This document shows positions 37,001-52,000 of a stretch of 64,000 nt of DNA, piece after piece. The notes under the pieces were generated by a model. It saw only the letters and a program-made list of their open reading frames with translations, searched no databases and had not been told where the DNA came from. Made by a program: the position numbers and the translations under genes. How positions within the stretch are numbered: the first letter of the stretch is position 1; each line of letters starts with the position of its first letter. Location: positions 24,379,001-24,443,000 of the forward strand of contig OX392545.1 in the NCBI GenBank assembly GCA_947623455.1, written 5' to 3'. Origin of the DNA: Mimachlamys varia (Eukaryota > Mollusca > Bivalvia > Pectinida > Pectinidae).

Positions 37001-40000
37001 TTTCTTATTGCCTTAGGCTAAATTCCTTTTTTATTTAGTAATTAAGCGAACTTTCTACTGTCTAGCATTGATGGGCTGTTTTATATCACGATATACGAAA
37101 AAAAAAGGATTTTTTACTTCAGAAATTTGAAAAAGGTTCTGCAGCTAAAACTTGTTATAAACTACCTAAAACAAAAGGTTATAGATCTTACTGTGTTATG
37201 AATTATCCAGTATTAAAATGGAGACTTGTATTATGAATTACCTAGAATTAAAGGGGAGACTTGTATTATGCATTACCTAGTATTAATGGGGAGACTTGTA
37301 TTATGAATTACCTAGTATTAATGGGGAGATTTGTATTATATATAACCTAGTATTTATGGGGAGACTTGTATTATACATCACCCAGTATTAATGGGGAGAC
37401 TTTTATTACACATTACCTAGTATTAATGGGGAGACTTGTATTATACATTACCTAGCATTAATGGGGAGACTTGTATTATACATTACCTAGCATTAATGGG
37501 GAAACTTGTATTATACATTACCTAGTATTAATGGGGAGACTTGTATTATACATTACCTAGTATTAGTGGGGAGACTTGTATTATACATTGCCTAGTATTC
37601 GTGGGGAGACTTGTATTATACATTACCTAGTATTCGTGGGGAGACTTGTATTATACATTACCTAGTATTAGTGGGGAGACTTGTATTATACATTACCTAG
37701 TATTAATGGGGAGACTTGTATTATACATCACCTAGTATTAATGGAGAGACTTGTATTATACATTACCTAGTATTAATGGGGAGACTTGTATTATACATTA
37801 CCTAGTATTAATGGGGAGACTTGTATTATACATTACCTAGTATTAGTGGGGAGACTTGTATTATACATTACCTAGTATTAGTGGGGAGACTTGTATTATA
37901 CATTACCTAGTATTAATGGGGAGACTTGTATTATACAATACCTAGTATTAATGGAGAGACTTGTATTATACATTACCTAGTATTAATGGGGAGACTTGTA
38001 TTATGTATTACCTAGCATTAATGGGGAGACTTGTATTATACATTACCTAGTATTAATGGGGAGACTTGTATTATACATTACCTAGTATTAATGGGGACAC
38101 TTGTATTATACATTACCTAGCATTGATGGGGAGACTTGTATTATACATTACCTAGAATTAATGGGGAGACTTGTATTATACATTACCTAGTATTAGTGGG
38201 GAGACTTGTATTATACATTACCTAGTATTAATGGGGAGACTTGTATTATACATTACCTAGTATTAGTGGGGACACTTGTATTATACATTACCTAGCATTG
38301 ATGGGGAGACTTGTATTATACATTACCTAGAATTAATGGGGAGACTTGTAATATACATTACCTAGTATTAGTGGGGAGACTTGTATTATACATTACCTAG
38401 TATTAATGGGGAGACTTGTATTATACATTACCTAGCATTAATGGGGAGACTTGTATTATACATTACCTAGTATTAATGGGGAGACTTGTATTATACATTA
38501 CCTAGTATTAATGGGGAGACTTGTATTATACATTACCTAGTATAAATGGGGAGACTTGTGTTATACATTACCTAGTATTAATGGGGAGACTTGTATTATA
38601 CATTACCTAGTATTAATGAGGAGACTTGTATTATACATTACCTGGTATTGATTGGGACACTTGTATTATACATTACCTAGTATTAATGGGGAGACTTGTA
38701 TTATACATTACCTAGTATTAATGGGGAGACTTGTATTAAACATTACCTAGTATTAATGGGGAGACTTGTATTTTACATTACCTAGTATAAATGGGGACAC
38801 TTGTATTATACATTACCTAGTATTAATGGGGAGACTTGTATTATACATTACCCAGTATTAGTGGGGAGACTTGTATTATGAATGACCTAGTATTAATGGG
38901 GAGACTTGTATTATACATTACCTAGTATTAATGGGAAGACTTGTATTATACATTACCTAGTATTAATGGGGAGACTTGTATTATACATTACCTAGTATTA
39001 ATGGGGAGACTTGTATTATACATTACCTAGTGTTAATGGGGAGACTTGTATTATACATTACCTAGTATTAATGGGGAGACTTGTATTATACATTACCTAG
39101 TATTAATGGGAAGACTTGTATTATACATTACCTAGTGTTAATGGGGAGACTTGTATTATACATTACCTAGTATTAATGGGGAGACTTGTATTATACATTA
39201 CCTAGTATTAATGGGGACACTTGTATTATGAATGAACTAGTATTAAAAAGTAGACTTATATAATGAATTACCAAATATTACAAGGTAGACTTGTATTGCG
39301 AAATACCTAGTTTAAAAAGGTAGACTTGTATAATGAATTAGCTAGTATTAAAGGGTAGAACTGTATAACTAATGACCTAGAAACAAAAAGTCATATTGTT
39401 CTATAAATCGCCTGGTATTAAAAGTAGAACTGTTTTTTTACATAACCTTGTGTTAAAAGTTGAACTGTTATACATAACCTAGCATAAACAGTAGAAATGT
39501 TTACTAGTACTTGACTGTAGAAGCAGAATGGTTGAATGTGTTAAACCTCTTAAAATTATGAATTTAGAAAACAAATGAATACTGTATAATTTCAAATCGT
39601 GTACTACGAAGGGTTTGTATAATGAACAATGCCACTACTTGGATAAGGCAAGTATCGCTATCAAGGCTCCACAAACCTTGAGGACTAAAACATTCAGTGT
39701 TAGACTATCACTTTGTATCTTGAAAGATGACGTAACACACACACACATACACACATCTTTTATTAATTGGTACAGTATGCTGAAAAAAATGAATCAGACT
39801 GCATGATACAGCTTTTCGTCCTTCTAGGACTCGTCGGTGATACTAGGGGCCAAAAGGTTTCCAAATGTTCTATAATAAAAACCCTTTAATTCATGAATAA
39901 AGAAAAAATAGACATAAGCCCGACTCTCCTTAAAATACTTCAGTGTCACCCAGACAGTGCATTTATTTGTTGTGTATCAAGAATCATTACATACGTTATA

Positions 40001-43000
40001 GTTCCCAACCTGATGTTAATGTTTAGAATGATACAGAAAAATTACAGACAAAGATGTGTGGACATCTGAGAGCCCAGAAAGCAATCAGTGAATCACGAAT
40101 CTCACCCTGTGTTCTAGTCTTGGTAAGAGGTGCCCAATTAACACTATAAACACAATAAATAAAGCACATGACGATTTTATAATAGAAATAACACGGGTTG
40201 TCAATATTATTCATTGGTAATTAATCTCCAGCACACACGCATACATACACACACATAGGGAGATATTAGCCAGGTGGTATAGGACAAGTAGTTAGAGCCT
40301 GATAAAGCAGCTCTTGTGAACTCCTTGTATATGATATAATTATATCTGTTTATTGTATTGATTGTATAAGAATATGTACTATAAAGCGCTTTAGAGTATC
40401 TTACGCTAGCTATATTTATTTTATTTATTGTTACACAGAAATAATTTTATGCATAATTAATCATTCTAACTCGAGGGAAAATGTTAAGAAACGTCAGTGG
40501 CTTATGTTACGTAGTCTGTTTCCATAATAAATACCTCAGAACCACAAAATAAATAGCCTGGCTCCCTATCAAACAGCTGTCTCTCCATTTAACATTCCAT
40601 ACAGTCAATTAAGGTTTTATTATCGTACTTCGGTAAAAGGATTGTAATTCGTATGAAAGATGACGTTACACACACATGTGTTGCACCTTTTAAATTTAGT
40701 AATATATACAGTATGCCAGGAAAAATAAAACAATGCATCATACAGCTGTTTCGTCCTTCTATGATTCGTCAGTAATGCTAGGGGCCAAAAGGTGGGGCTC
40801 TGTTGGGACCAAACACTGTTCGTCTGTTAGTTAACTTTGGTATTCGAACTTGTGTTCTGGTTATAGACCTGTATACACTTAATGGGCGTCGACTGTTAAT
40901 GCAAACTTCAGCTTTACTCAAACTTTAAAAAAAATGTTTATTGCATGGGTCCAGTTCGGTGAAGTATGATTATATATATCATTAGACAATTGTAATTTTT
41001 CTTTCAGAAAGAAATATTTTTCACCTTTTTCCCATTTTCATTTTTCACCTCAAAAAACTCTCAAATCATTTCCCTTACAGATAAGATATATGAACTTTGC
41101 TAGATACTAACCTTCGGATAGGACGGTACATCTCGCTTCAAACTGATTTTCCTCTCATCGCTCAATGCACTGGAAAATTCATTTTGAAAGGTTGGTCTTC
41201 GAAGGTTGAAAAGTTTCGTGAATCAAAGTAAAAGGAGGTGAAAAGAAAAAAGGTAAGAAAACAGAAAGGTCAAATAAGGTCAAACATGGTGAAACACTAT
41301 AAAATGAAGTACTAGATAACAAATCACACTAACATCGATATTTCTGCTCACCCTGGAGTATAAAGTAGTCTAGGGAGCAGGATCTCCCTTTACCGTTTGG
41401 GCATTCTTGTCTTACCATTGGATAAGCTTTCAGAAGTTTCACATCTAGAGTATGCAATTTCCCCTTTTGTAAGCTCACCGTTTAATGTTTCAGCTTTCAT
41501 TTTTCTTTTCAAATCTATCAGAACTGTTGATAATTATTGTTTTAAGCAGGACTAGTATAAACCGTTGTTATCTGTTTATATGAAACCCATTTTCACATGA
41601 CCTCGTTCAAAGATATCGGGTTGTGACGTCATATTCTCACATTCGAAATGAACGGATTGGTTGGGATCCAGCACGATTACCAATCAGAAAGTCAATTTCA
41701 GTAAATAGCACCCAGGAGGACAAAAATGTATGACCTGCGTAACAAACCTAGTCAATCACGTAAAATCACACCAATTTAGAACAAATAAGTTGCTAATTCT
41801 CTACAAATTGATCCAATATGTTATTTCTAATTGACAGCTTGATAACAGTGCATGTCGGTGACGTTGTGTGATTCGCTTCAAGCTTATGATGAAGCTATCT
41901 TTAACAAGATCGTTTGGCCAAAACGAACGCATTGTATCTATCCAAATACACATTCATTGAAAATTTGATGAAATGGTAACAAACGTAATTGAAAAGGCAT
42001 GTTATAACAAATATTTATTTAAAATGGAAATTACGGATAGTTGTTTTAACCCATGTTTCGCACCAGTTATTGGAGCTACAGGTAATTTCAAATAAACAGA
42101 TAGTCAGGTACGTGTATATAGACCCTTACCAAACATAGACAAATAAGTGTACAAAGCCCAAAAGAGCAAGCTGACGTAATTAGTATATCTACTTCTAATA
42201 TTGATTTGTATAAATGAATCATACATGTAAATAACACTTCACATAAAACTGAGATGAAATAAAATATCCAATAAATTTCTTCTTAAATAACATAATTTCT
42301 CATTAATAAGATATTTTTTATATAATATATATTACTGACATTAAATGTAAAATTAAGAAGTGGACCTTTTTGACATACACCTTTGGGCTTTGCATTCCAA
42401 TTTATATAAAACATCATGGTGATTGTGCGTAAGATATTATTGCTAATTAAAATTAGTGCTTCAAAAATCACATTAAACTACAGTGAATACAGAAAAGTGA
42501 TGACTACTTAATGAAGAATTTATATAAAACAAGGTGGAAATAGGGATAGGCGAGGCAGCCGCTGGATGGGTAGAACTACGGTAACGTTGATATGATCCCT
42601 AGATTTATGTGCAAATTGTGCTAGGGTAGAAAAGATATTAATATTGCACAAAATCAGATTAACACATAAAAGTTTTTTTTAGGTGTGTGATGCTAGACAC
42701 TAACTAAAACGGGAAAAGTCAAACTGTATGATAGATTTTGAGAGGATCACTTATAAGTATACACAAGGATATCAAAATAGTAATAGGTTCCTACTTGATA
42801 GTATAAGTAAACTACATTTATTTAACTGAATGAGTTGCGAATATAAAATAATAACAATTAAATTTGCAATTTCTTGAAAGGTATAATGTATATAACATAT
42901 GTTTGTATTGAACTGAATTAGTTGCGAATATAAAACAATGACAATTAAATTTGCAATTTCTTGAAAGGTATAATGTATATAACAAATGTTTGTATTGCAT

Positions 43001-46000
43001 TCGATATATTTAAGTTTTGATCATACTTCTTTATATATTACAATAAAAATCTCTTCTTGACTGTATAAAGTCTTATCCAAGTCCCAAGCACGGCGGAGGA
43101 GGAGTGAAGTGATTTCAAAATGGTCTCAATATTTACCTCATGCTGCTGAAATCAACGTATTTTTTCTGTGTTGTCCACATTTGATTTTTAATATCAGATA
43201 TATCGCGTTTGCATTTTTCGATCTCAACCGCTTTCAATCCTTCAACTGAAATTGAAGCAAACCAAATTACCTACATTTGTATCCGTTTAATTAAAAACAG
43301 ATACGCAATGTTTTTAAATACAATAAAGATATTTCCATTATCGTTTAACGATTAGGTAAGCATACTAATAAACTTAAGTCACGTACATCAACTTAGTTTT
43401 GCTTTCTTTCCTCGTCAAATATTAAATATCTAGAAGTATTCAAATCAATCGACCATGGAGACACTTGTTGAGCTCTTCCGATTTAATAGTTGGAATAGCT
43501 CGATGTAAGTTGTGAATGAGTTGAACAAAATCTCAATTTGTGTATAATTCTGTAACAATTGTCCATTGTTAGTAACACATATATCCTCGTTATTGTGTTT
43601 TTTACTCACGTTCCAGTCGCCGCTCCAGAATGTTAATCCGGTTAGTTATGTCTGCCTTCATCTCTTCTACTTTGAAAACTCTAAAGTGAGTAAATACAAA
43701 AAATAAAAACTATTAAACCATTTTTATTGATCTTATAATAAAGTTACGATTCCGAACATGTCCGCTTTTGTAAATTGTTCTTTCGTTGTTTACGTTAGTT
43801 AATAATTCCGTAATGCTTTGTATTTATCTTTTACTAAATATGACTACCGAATACTATACCAAATATGTTTGTATTTTTTTTCTGTTTAAAATACATTGAA
43901 GGTTTCCTCGATAACAACTTTTCTACTGTTACAAATAATCAGCCATTTTATTGAGCCCTAGTTTTCCAAATTCCCTGGGCTGAGTTAAAGAAATTACCAT
44001 TTTTTTTTTTTTCCAAAATGTTTATTTTCTTTACAAGTCATGAGCCAAAAACCTTCTCCGTTTAAAAGGGTTTTTGTTCATTTCTTTAATTGTAACCTCA
44101 AACAATGACTATTTTTGTTTCGTATCTTTCGCGTAATTTTACCGTATGAATACTTTATTCAGTGACTTTTCTCCGATTTAAATGAGTTTTTATTTAATGT
44201 TAAAACGCAAACAATGATTATTCTTGTTTTGTATCTTTATCGCTATTTTACTGTTTTAATCAACACAAACGTTTTTACTTGAAGCAGGACAGATATCATA
44301 TAAACCATTTTTTCCCATTCAGTAATTTGTCCGTCGTACTTCCGAATTCATGAATTTGTCTTGTCATTATGTTGATCTTTATTCCTAATTAAACATCACG
44401 TTATTTTCTGTGACTTTATATTCTAAGTCTCTGTTTTGTTTTTGGTATTGTAATTGTTATTTCATTAATGATGTTTTTTATTTTATTCATTTATGAATAT
44501 TTGAGCACTGGTTACATCTGCCATGTAGTAGTATGTATGATAATCTGATCCAATGTTATGTTTTTTATATTTTATTTTTTCGATGACTTTTTGTATTGCG
44601 TTCATTGCTAATATTTTAGCACTGGTTATATCTTTATTTGTAAAGCCAGTTTGACACTCGTATCCAATGTTTATTTCTTCAATGTTATTTTGTTATTCTT
44701 ATATTCTAATTCAATTCTATAATTATTTTATATAAATGTGTTGTTTAAAAAAAAAGTTCTGTTTTATTGAATATATATTTGAATTACAACATTTGTACCC
44801 ATAGATGAAGGCTGAAATAAATCAATTTGTACACTTTCTCAAATGTCTGGTGTTGTCACTATTGTATTAGTGGTTAAGGATTCGGGTTTTTTCTGTCTTT
44901 GTTTGTAATCGGTTTCTAGTCAGTTATTGATTCGATGCTGTTTAAAATGAGTTACTGATATAGCTGTACGTTTTTTTGCGTTTTCTAGACATGTATTTAT
45001 AGATGTAACATATAAAATTTAAGACGATCTAGCAAAAAACATGGTGCTCGTTAAATATATTAGCAAATACAAAAAGAGTTACAAAAAATCAAAACTATGA
45101 AACGTACAAAACAATGCTAACTTTATACGTTACAATAAGACAAGACTCAACGCCATACGATGCCTTTTTGTCAATTAGATTTTGTTTCACCTTTTTCAAA
45201 ATTATAAATGGATACTTAAGCAATGGTTTACAATAATATTTTGAATCCAACTGCAGGAATCGGCGTCATTAGATTTATATACATGCGTGTTCAATAATAT
45301 GTGTTTATCGCAGTTGGTACGCTTTATACTAGGTGCGGGCTGCATGCAATGATGTGCATTATTTGTATAGACTTGTAGAAAATTTTATCAACCCGTGAGG
45401 AGTGAAAGGAATCTATGATTGACTATATCCATGAAACATTAAGATGGTGTCATATAACAATATCAATATAACATCAAGTAATAAAAATATTTTTTTAATG
45501 ATCAAATTGTTTTCGTATCAAAATTGTTAATAATATATAAAAAAAAACTTGGTTACAATTTGCTATATGTTTTGTTGGTTTGATTCGAGGAAATTTAACT
45601 ATTTATTGAAATACTCCTGATATTATGGGCTTTTGATTTGAAGATTTTATAATTAGTATCACTGACGATAATAAAGTATATGCGTCATTGCAATAGAGAT
45701 TGTCTAAAATCGTGATTGGTAGTCAGCAGGATGTATTTAATTGCATTTTTCTTATGTTTTTCAAAATGGATTCACAATTATGTACAACACCAATACTGAT
45801 GTCGTAAATTGATCATGCGCAATAACACAGTCATGCCTTTATCTATTCAATTTCATGGGAAAGGGTTCTAAATAGGCTGTTGGTTCGTGATTAAACGATT
45901 CAAATGAACAAATAATTTCAAAAATTGAAAACTACAGCATAATTTTCCCGGATATGATTCAATGATGGGAATTACGCATGCGTTAGGTTTGAATGGAACA

Positions 46001-49000
46001 AATGAGGGGCTACATTACCTGTTCAAATCCGTAATTTGAGAGCTAAAATATAGAGATTGTAATGTCTCAACTACGAGTAACCTCTAAAATAAAAGATGTT
46101 AACTTAATATATTTATCATTTGAGTGTATTTGCCCCTTTATTCCCTTTTATAGGTAATCCGTGACATAAAAAGCTGTTCAGCCTAACTATTAAATATCCC
46201 TTGACATGTGACAATGATAACACTTACCTCACTCTATCCTTATATCTTACAGTATGATACTATATCTTACTGTATGGCATTATCTTACCAAATATCATTT
46301 CTATCTAACAGCATGGCAATTTGTCTTACTGTATGACATTTTAGTTCACTGTATGCCATTTCGATCTTTCAGTTATACGATTTAGCTTACAGTATGATAT
46401 TTTAAATAACCGTATGACTTCATATCTTACTGATTAAGATTCGGCGACAATCCTTGATATAATCATGTATAGCATTTCACTTTGTATGAACTAACAAGTA
46501 ATTTCTAGCATTTCTATTGTAGATTGCTTTAACATTAACAGACAAGGAATATGGTTTTGAACTGAGCATAACAGAAGGTTGGGTAACGTAGCTATTAGGA
46601 TGAATCAATTTAATATTAATCGTTCCGAAATACGCTAAGGTTTCCATGGTTACACGTAACGGCAAATGTATGACACAAGCTATTTCCAAAAGTAACTTAA
46701 GTCCATATATTTGAGGTGTAAATTATGTCACTTAAGTCAACAGGAACCTAAAAATTATCAGTATATCATCTTATTTCATCAATTCGACTGTATCTATGAA
46801 AAACTGTCATTAACAGAAAAGGGGATTTTAACTTAATAATATACAAAATAGTGCACAGGCCAAACTATACAAACAAAACTCAACTTGATACACACTGTTC
46901 ATTCCACAACGCCATTACGATCTTATATGTAACCCATTACCATGGTGAACTGACGTCACCATTAGTTACGATGCTGATGACGTGCACGGTCACAAATTAA
47001 TGTAGCGTGCGTGTGGGAGCGTTTATTACAAAGTCGTCATCACTTACCTGCTGAACTGTTCGGCGACGTGCGTCAGCACCTGTGTAAAAGCCTGCCCGTC
47101 ACATGCTGTGGAGAAAATCACACCTAGCACTGTTACCTTCTACTATACTACAGTTTTCTTCATTTTTTTGTGATTTTTTTTTAGTGAATAATGGTTTGAC
47201 AATGCGCAGATGTTATTCTACAAAACAAATGTACTGCCCACAAATTACAAACTATATGACAAAGGTACATAATGATTTCTTTTCCTGGTCTAATTTCTCC
47301 ATTTGACGATTTCATTTAGCTTTAATTTGACCTTGATTTGTATGGCGCATGTTTGTGATTGAGCAGAGGATGACAACTTTCTGTGAATTCCTGGTCTTTT
47401 TCTGTTTGTGAGTTTTCAAAAGTGTCCACTTAAATCTATGCTTTTTTGTTAAATTTGTTTTGATTGTTTCTCATTGAGTCTTGATGTTTTATTATTGTGC
47501 TAGTATTTTCTTTAGTTCAACACAACGCTACAGTCATTTTTATCTAATAAACACAAAACTACGATAATATTTATCTACTAAACACAACACGTCGTAATGC
47601 TTTATCTAATAAACACAATGCTACTTTAGTGAAATATACAATCGAAAACAATCTGCTCAAAGTGATATGATTGTATAGTTATATAAAAATACACTTCTAA
47701 AAACTATATTATTTCCCAGTCAAATACAGTGCTTAAATATCGGTATTTTTGTCGTCAAACAAAATGTTACTGACAAATATTATATTATTGCTTTTGATCA
47801 AACTCGTGTTTCAGCCGTTGTTTTTCTTAAGTCAACTGGTTGCTATGATAAATATTAAACAAAGTGCGTTCTCGGTATATAGCCGCTAGTAAAGCAATGC
47901 TAAGAACTGACATTTGAAAGTTCAGTAAAAAATAATGCTAAAATAAAATTAGATATTTCTTTTTTCAAATCAATTCTATCTTACAATATTTTCTTAAATG
48001 AAATTCCAATAATGAAATGCTAGATTCCTGTTATCAAACACACTCGACTACAGATAAACAATCGTTACTATGAATAAACATAGGTAACCATGGTTATAAA
48101 CGCACGTCACTATATATTAACACAAGAAACTGTATTGTACGGGGAAACACACGTTACCATGAATAAACCCACGTAGTGTCACTGGTCCTTCCTTGTTATA
48201 TTTGGTAGGTAAATATATTTAAGTGTATACAAACCTTGATTCAGTATTGAAATATCAAATATAGAATATTTTTATATACATTAATATATAAACTGAAAGC
48301 ACTAATGCTTAACCCAAACTTCGTTGTTTGTTTCTTTTTTTTTTCTACATTAATATTTATTTACATTAATATGCTTATACATTAGTATTTATATGCATTG
48401 ATATTTATATGCAGTCATATTTAAAGTAATTCTTATCGTATAAATATCCATTTGTAAGGATAACGTGTTATTAAACTACCGTTTATACTACGTCTTTGAC
48501 CCATACATTAATATTTATATACATTAATATTTATATTCATTAATATTCATATACATTAATATTCATATACATTTATATGCAATGGTATTCATTATTATTA
48601 TCCTTAAAGCAGCTTAATCTGTACATGACATTTTTGTAAATGCCTGGTTTAACCCTTTATTAACTACACTATTAACTGCTACATCATTGTGATAATACAG
48701 AAATAAGGGATTAAGCGTTTCTATGGTTACATTATATTAATAGAACATATACTTTGACGCATGGACTTTATCTATGTAGCTGAGGGATTTTTTATGCTTA
48801 AAACAACTATAAGAAAAAGTTATCACTTGTTTGGTTAATATATACAGACAATTAACCAGCTATAAGATATAAACTGTATCATGACAGAAAGAAAGAATTA
48901 GTATCTGTATTCAAATATTCAAACACCATAACCCGAACTCGAAATCGATTTCACTATGACAAAATATGAACAAAAGGGATTGACACGAAGACCGTTGGTA

Positions 49001-52000
49001 CCTTTCGGGCCTTGGGCCAAACCTATGATTTAACCTTTAGTAGCAGAAAATCTAAGAAAGCCAGTCGACACCAAACCCTAATAAGACAGAAACGACTGTT
49101 AAATGATAACTAATACACCGGCCGAAAGCTTTTCGCATCCTTAACACCAAGGAATAACTTAATTTATTTTTCAGAATCAGCTATTTGTTTGAGCAGCACA
49201 CGTATGCATTACAATAGATATAATAAATTCAATATCATCTGCTGGTATCAACTCTCATATCTATTGTGGTAACATAGGGCTTATCGCAATGTAATACCCA
49301 ACTATCGAAGTGCAAATGGATGTAAAATAAAAAAAATAAACATATCATACACACATGTTACCATCAGGTATAAAAAGGTGTTGCTACAGGAGTCAATTGA
49401 GAAAACAAACTCGATACAGTGGCAATGAAAACAGTCGGTGTACATATGTAGTCTACCAAACAAACAACATAAAATAACATAGTGCAAGCATCAAGTCTAA
49501 TGTGGTTGTCATTACTTAACTGGGGTAAGTTACTGTAGTTACTTTGCGGAATACACATAATAGTGTCATTATGTACAAATTATATCTTACTATGTGTATA
49601 ACAAGATATTAAGTACTTTCCAAGCATAAATTGATGTTTATTTGTCTGCATATCCGATTAAAAACAAGTCGATTACATAACACGTTGGATTAGATACTAC
49701 CAGAGTACGTAAGTATAGAAAGCTAGTCACTGACACGCAAATGTTTGTTTACATAGTAGCATAGCCATATGCATGTAACACATAATTTATTAAAGTATTT
49801 CTAAAACAACACAAATGTTTGTTATTTAAGAAGCATACATGTAGCCATAGTTACACACGTGTCAGTTACTATAGTAATAAATCCATAAACACGGATGATC
49901 ATTTTATTTTGTTTTACGTCCTATTAATAGCCAGGGTCATTTAAGGACATGCCAGGTTTGGAGATGCAGGAAAGCCGGAGTACCGGGAGAAACCATCGAC
50001 CTACGGTCAGTACCTGCCAACTGCCCCACGCCACGTGGGTTTCGAACTCGCAACCCAGACGTGGAGAGCTAGTGGTAGAATTTCGGGACACTTTAACCAC
50101 TCGGCCACAAGGATGAAAGTGAATTTTGTTACATACTTATTAACACAGATGAACGTCACTACATAAGCATATTCATCAACACTGATGAAACCTACATAAG
50201 TCACATAGTCATTATTAATCAACACAGTTGGAAAGTACCTATTGAACCATATGCTTAAGCACATGTGAAAGTCTCTTTAGTAACATATTCACCAAAACAT
50301 TTGTCAGTTACCATAGCAATATATCGTAAACGCAAGTGAAATGCACTATATATGAATAATAACAAAGGTGAAAGTAATTTTAGAAACTTATTCATAACAC
50401 TTGTTAATGTTTCTATATTAGTATATCGATTAACATATTTTAAAGATACTATAGTAATATTTCCATCAACACATGTTAAAGTTACTTTAATTCTTCTACA
50501 CAATATCATACAAAGTCATTTTCATCTGCGGATCTTTATTTATATATCAAAAGTTATATGATGATTCTTTAAAACGTAATTTAATTGTATACCTACAATA
50601 TATAATGTATATCTATATCAAAGCCACCATTACAAAAAGTGATCTAGAGAAAAGGGTGCCGATCTACAGTTCGACAAAAATACGGGTGTTTTAACAGAAA
50701 GGTTGTGAGTTACATACCTTCATCCTTAATATCCTCGCTACCTATCGCATACAATAAAACAAATAACTGACTCTCGGAATAACCTCGCCACCTATCGCAT
50801 ACAATAAAACAACTAACTGACTCTCGTAATATCCTCGCTAACGATCGCATGCGATAAAACTGATTATTGACTCTCGGAATATCCTCGCTAACTATCACAT
50901 GCGATGAAACAAATAATTGACCCTGGGAATATCCTCGCTAACTATAGCATGAGATAAAACCAATAACTGACTATCGGAATACCCTCGCCACCAATTGCAT
51001 ACAATAAATCAAATAACTGCATCTCGGAATATCCTCGCGACCCATTGCTTATTAAAACAAGGGCCATCGGTCATCTGGTTTTAATCTCTCATTTGTTACC
51101 TTAAAGTGGTCTTTAATTTATCACAAAATCATCCAGAAGAGAATGTCTCAGTTTAAGCATATTTGATACCTTTGCAATTGAAAATATATCAAGTTCTTCC
51201 AAGGCTATCGCTTTTAAGTACGATGATGAAAGCACTAAGCACAGCTTCTCGTTCGACCATGTTACCTTGACAACGGATGAACCACTTGTTACCCTGCATG
51301 ATGATGCAGTGAATAACGACTACTATTTGAAAGGCCTTGGAATGTCCTGACACAGTCTTTTGGAAGAACAAATGCTAGATCCACCAGAACGCCAGTTAGA
51401 AGAATAATTAACAACTCCGTCTAGCTAGATCAATCAGTCACAAGGAAGGCTTTCTTACTGCCTAGCACATGGAAACGGTGAAAGGCCTGTTTACTGGATG
51501 TCACAGGAAAACAAGAAAGGCATGCCTACTGTCTGAGAAAGGACTACAAGAAAGGCATGTATACTGTCCGAGACAGATATTCAAGAAAGGACTGTGAACT
51601 GTCTGAGACAGGGAAAAAAGAAAGACATGTCTACAACCTGAGACAGGAAAACAAGAAAGGCATGTCTACAACCTGAGACATGGAAACAAGAAAGGCCTGT
51701 GTACAGCCTGGGACAGGAAAAACAAGAAAGGCATGTCTTCAACCTGAGACAGGAAAACAAGAAAGGCATGTCTACAACCTGAGACAGGGAAACAAGAAAG
51801 GCGTGTGCACTGCATGAGACAGGGAAACAAGAAAGATATGTGTACTGTCTGAGACAGGGAAACAAGAAAGATATGTGTACTGTCTGAGACAGGGAAACAA
51901 GAAAGGCGTGTGCACTGTCTGAGACAGGGAAACAAGAAAGATATGTGTACTGTCTGAGACAGGGAAACAAGAAAGATATGTGTACTGTCTGAGACAGGGA

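Noticed and set aside
37196..39380. CRISPR array
   Set aside because: Units are contiguous 35-mers without spacers, and the genome is eukaryotic.
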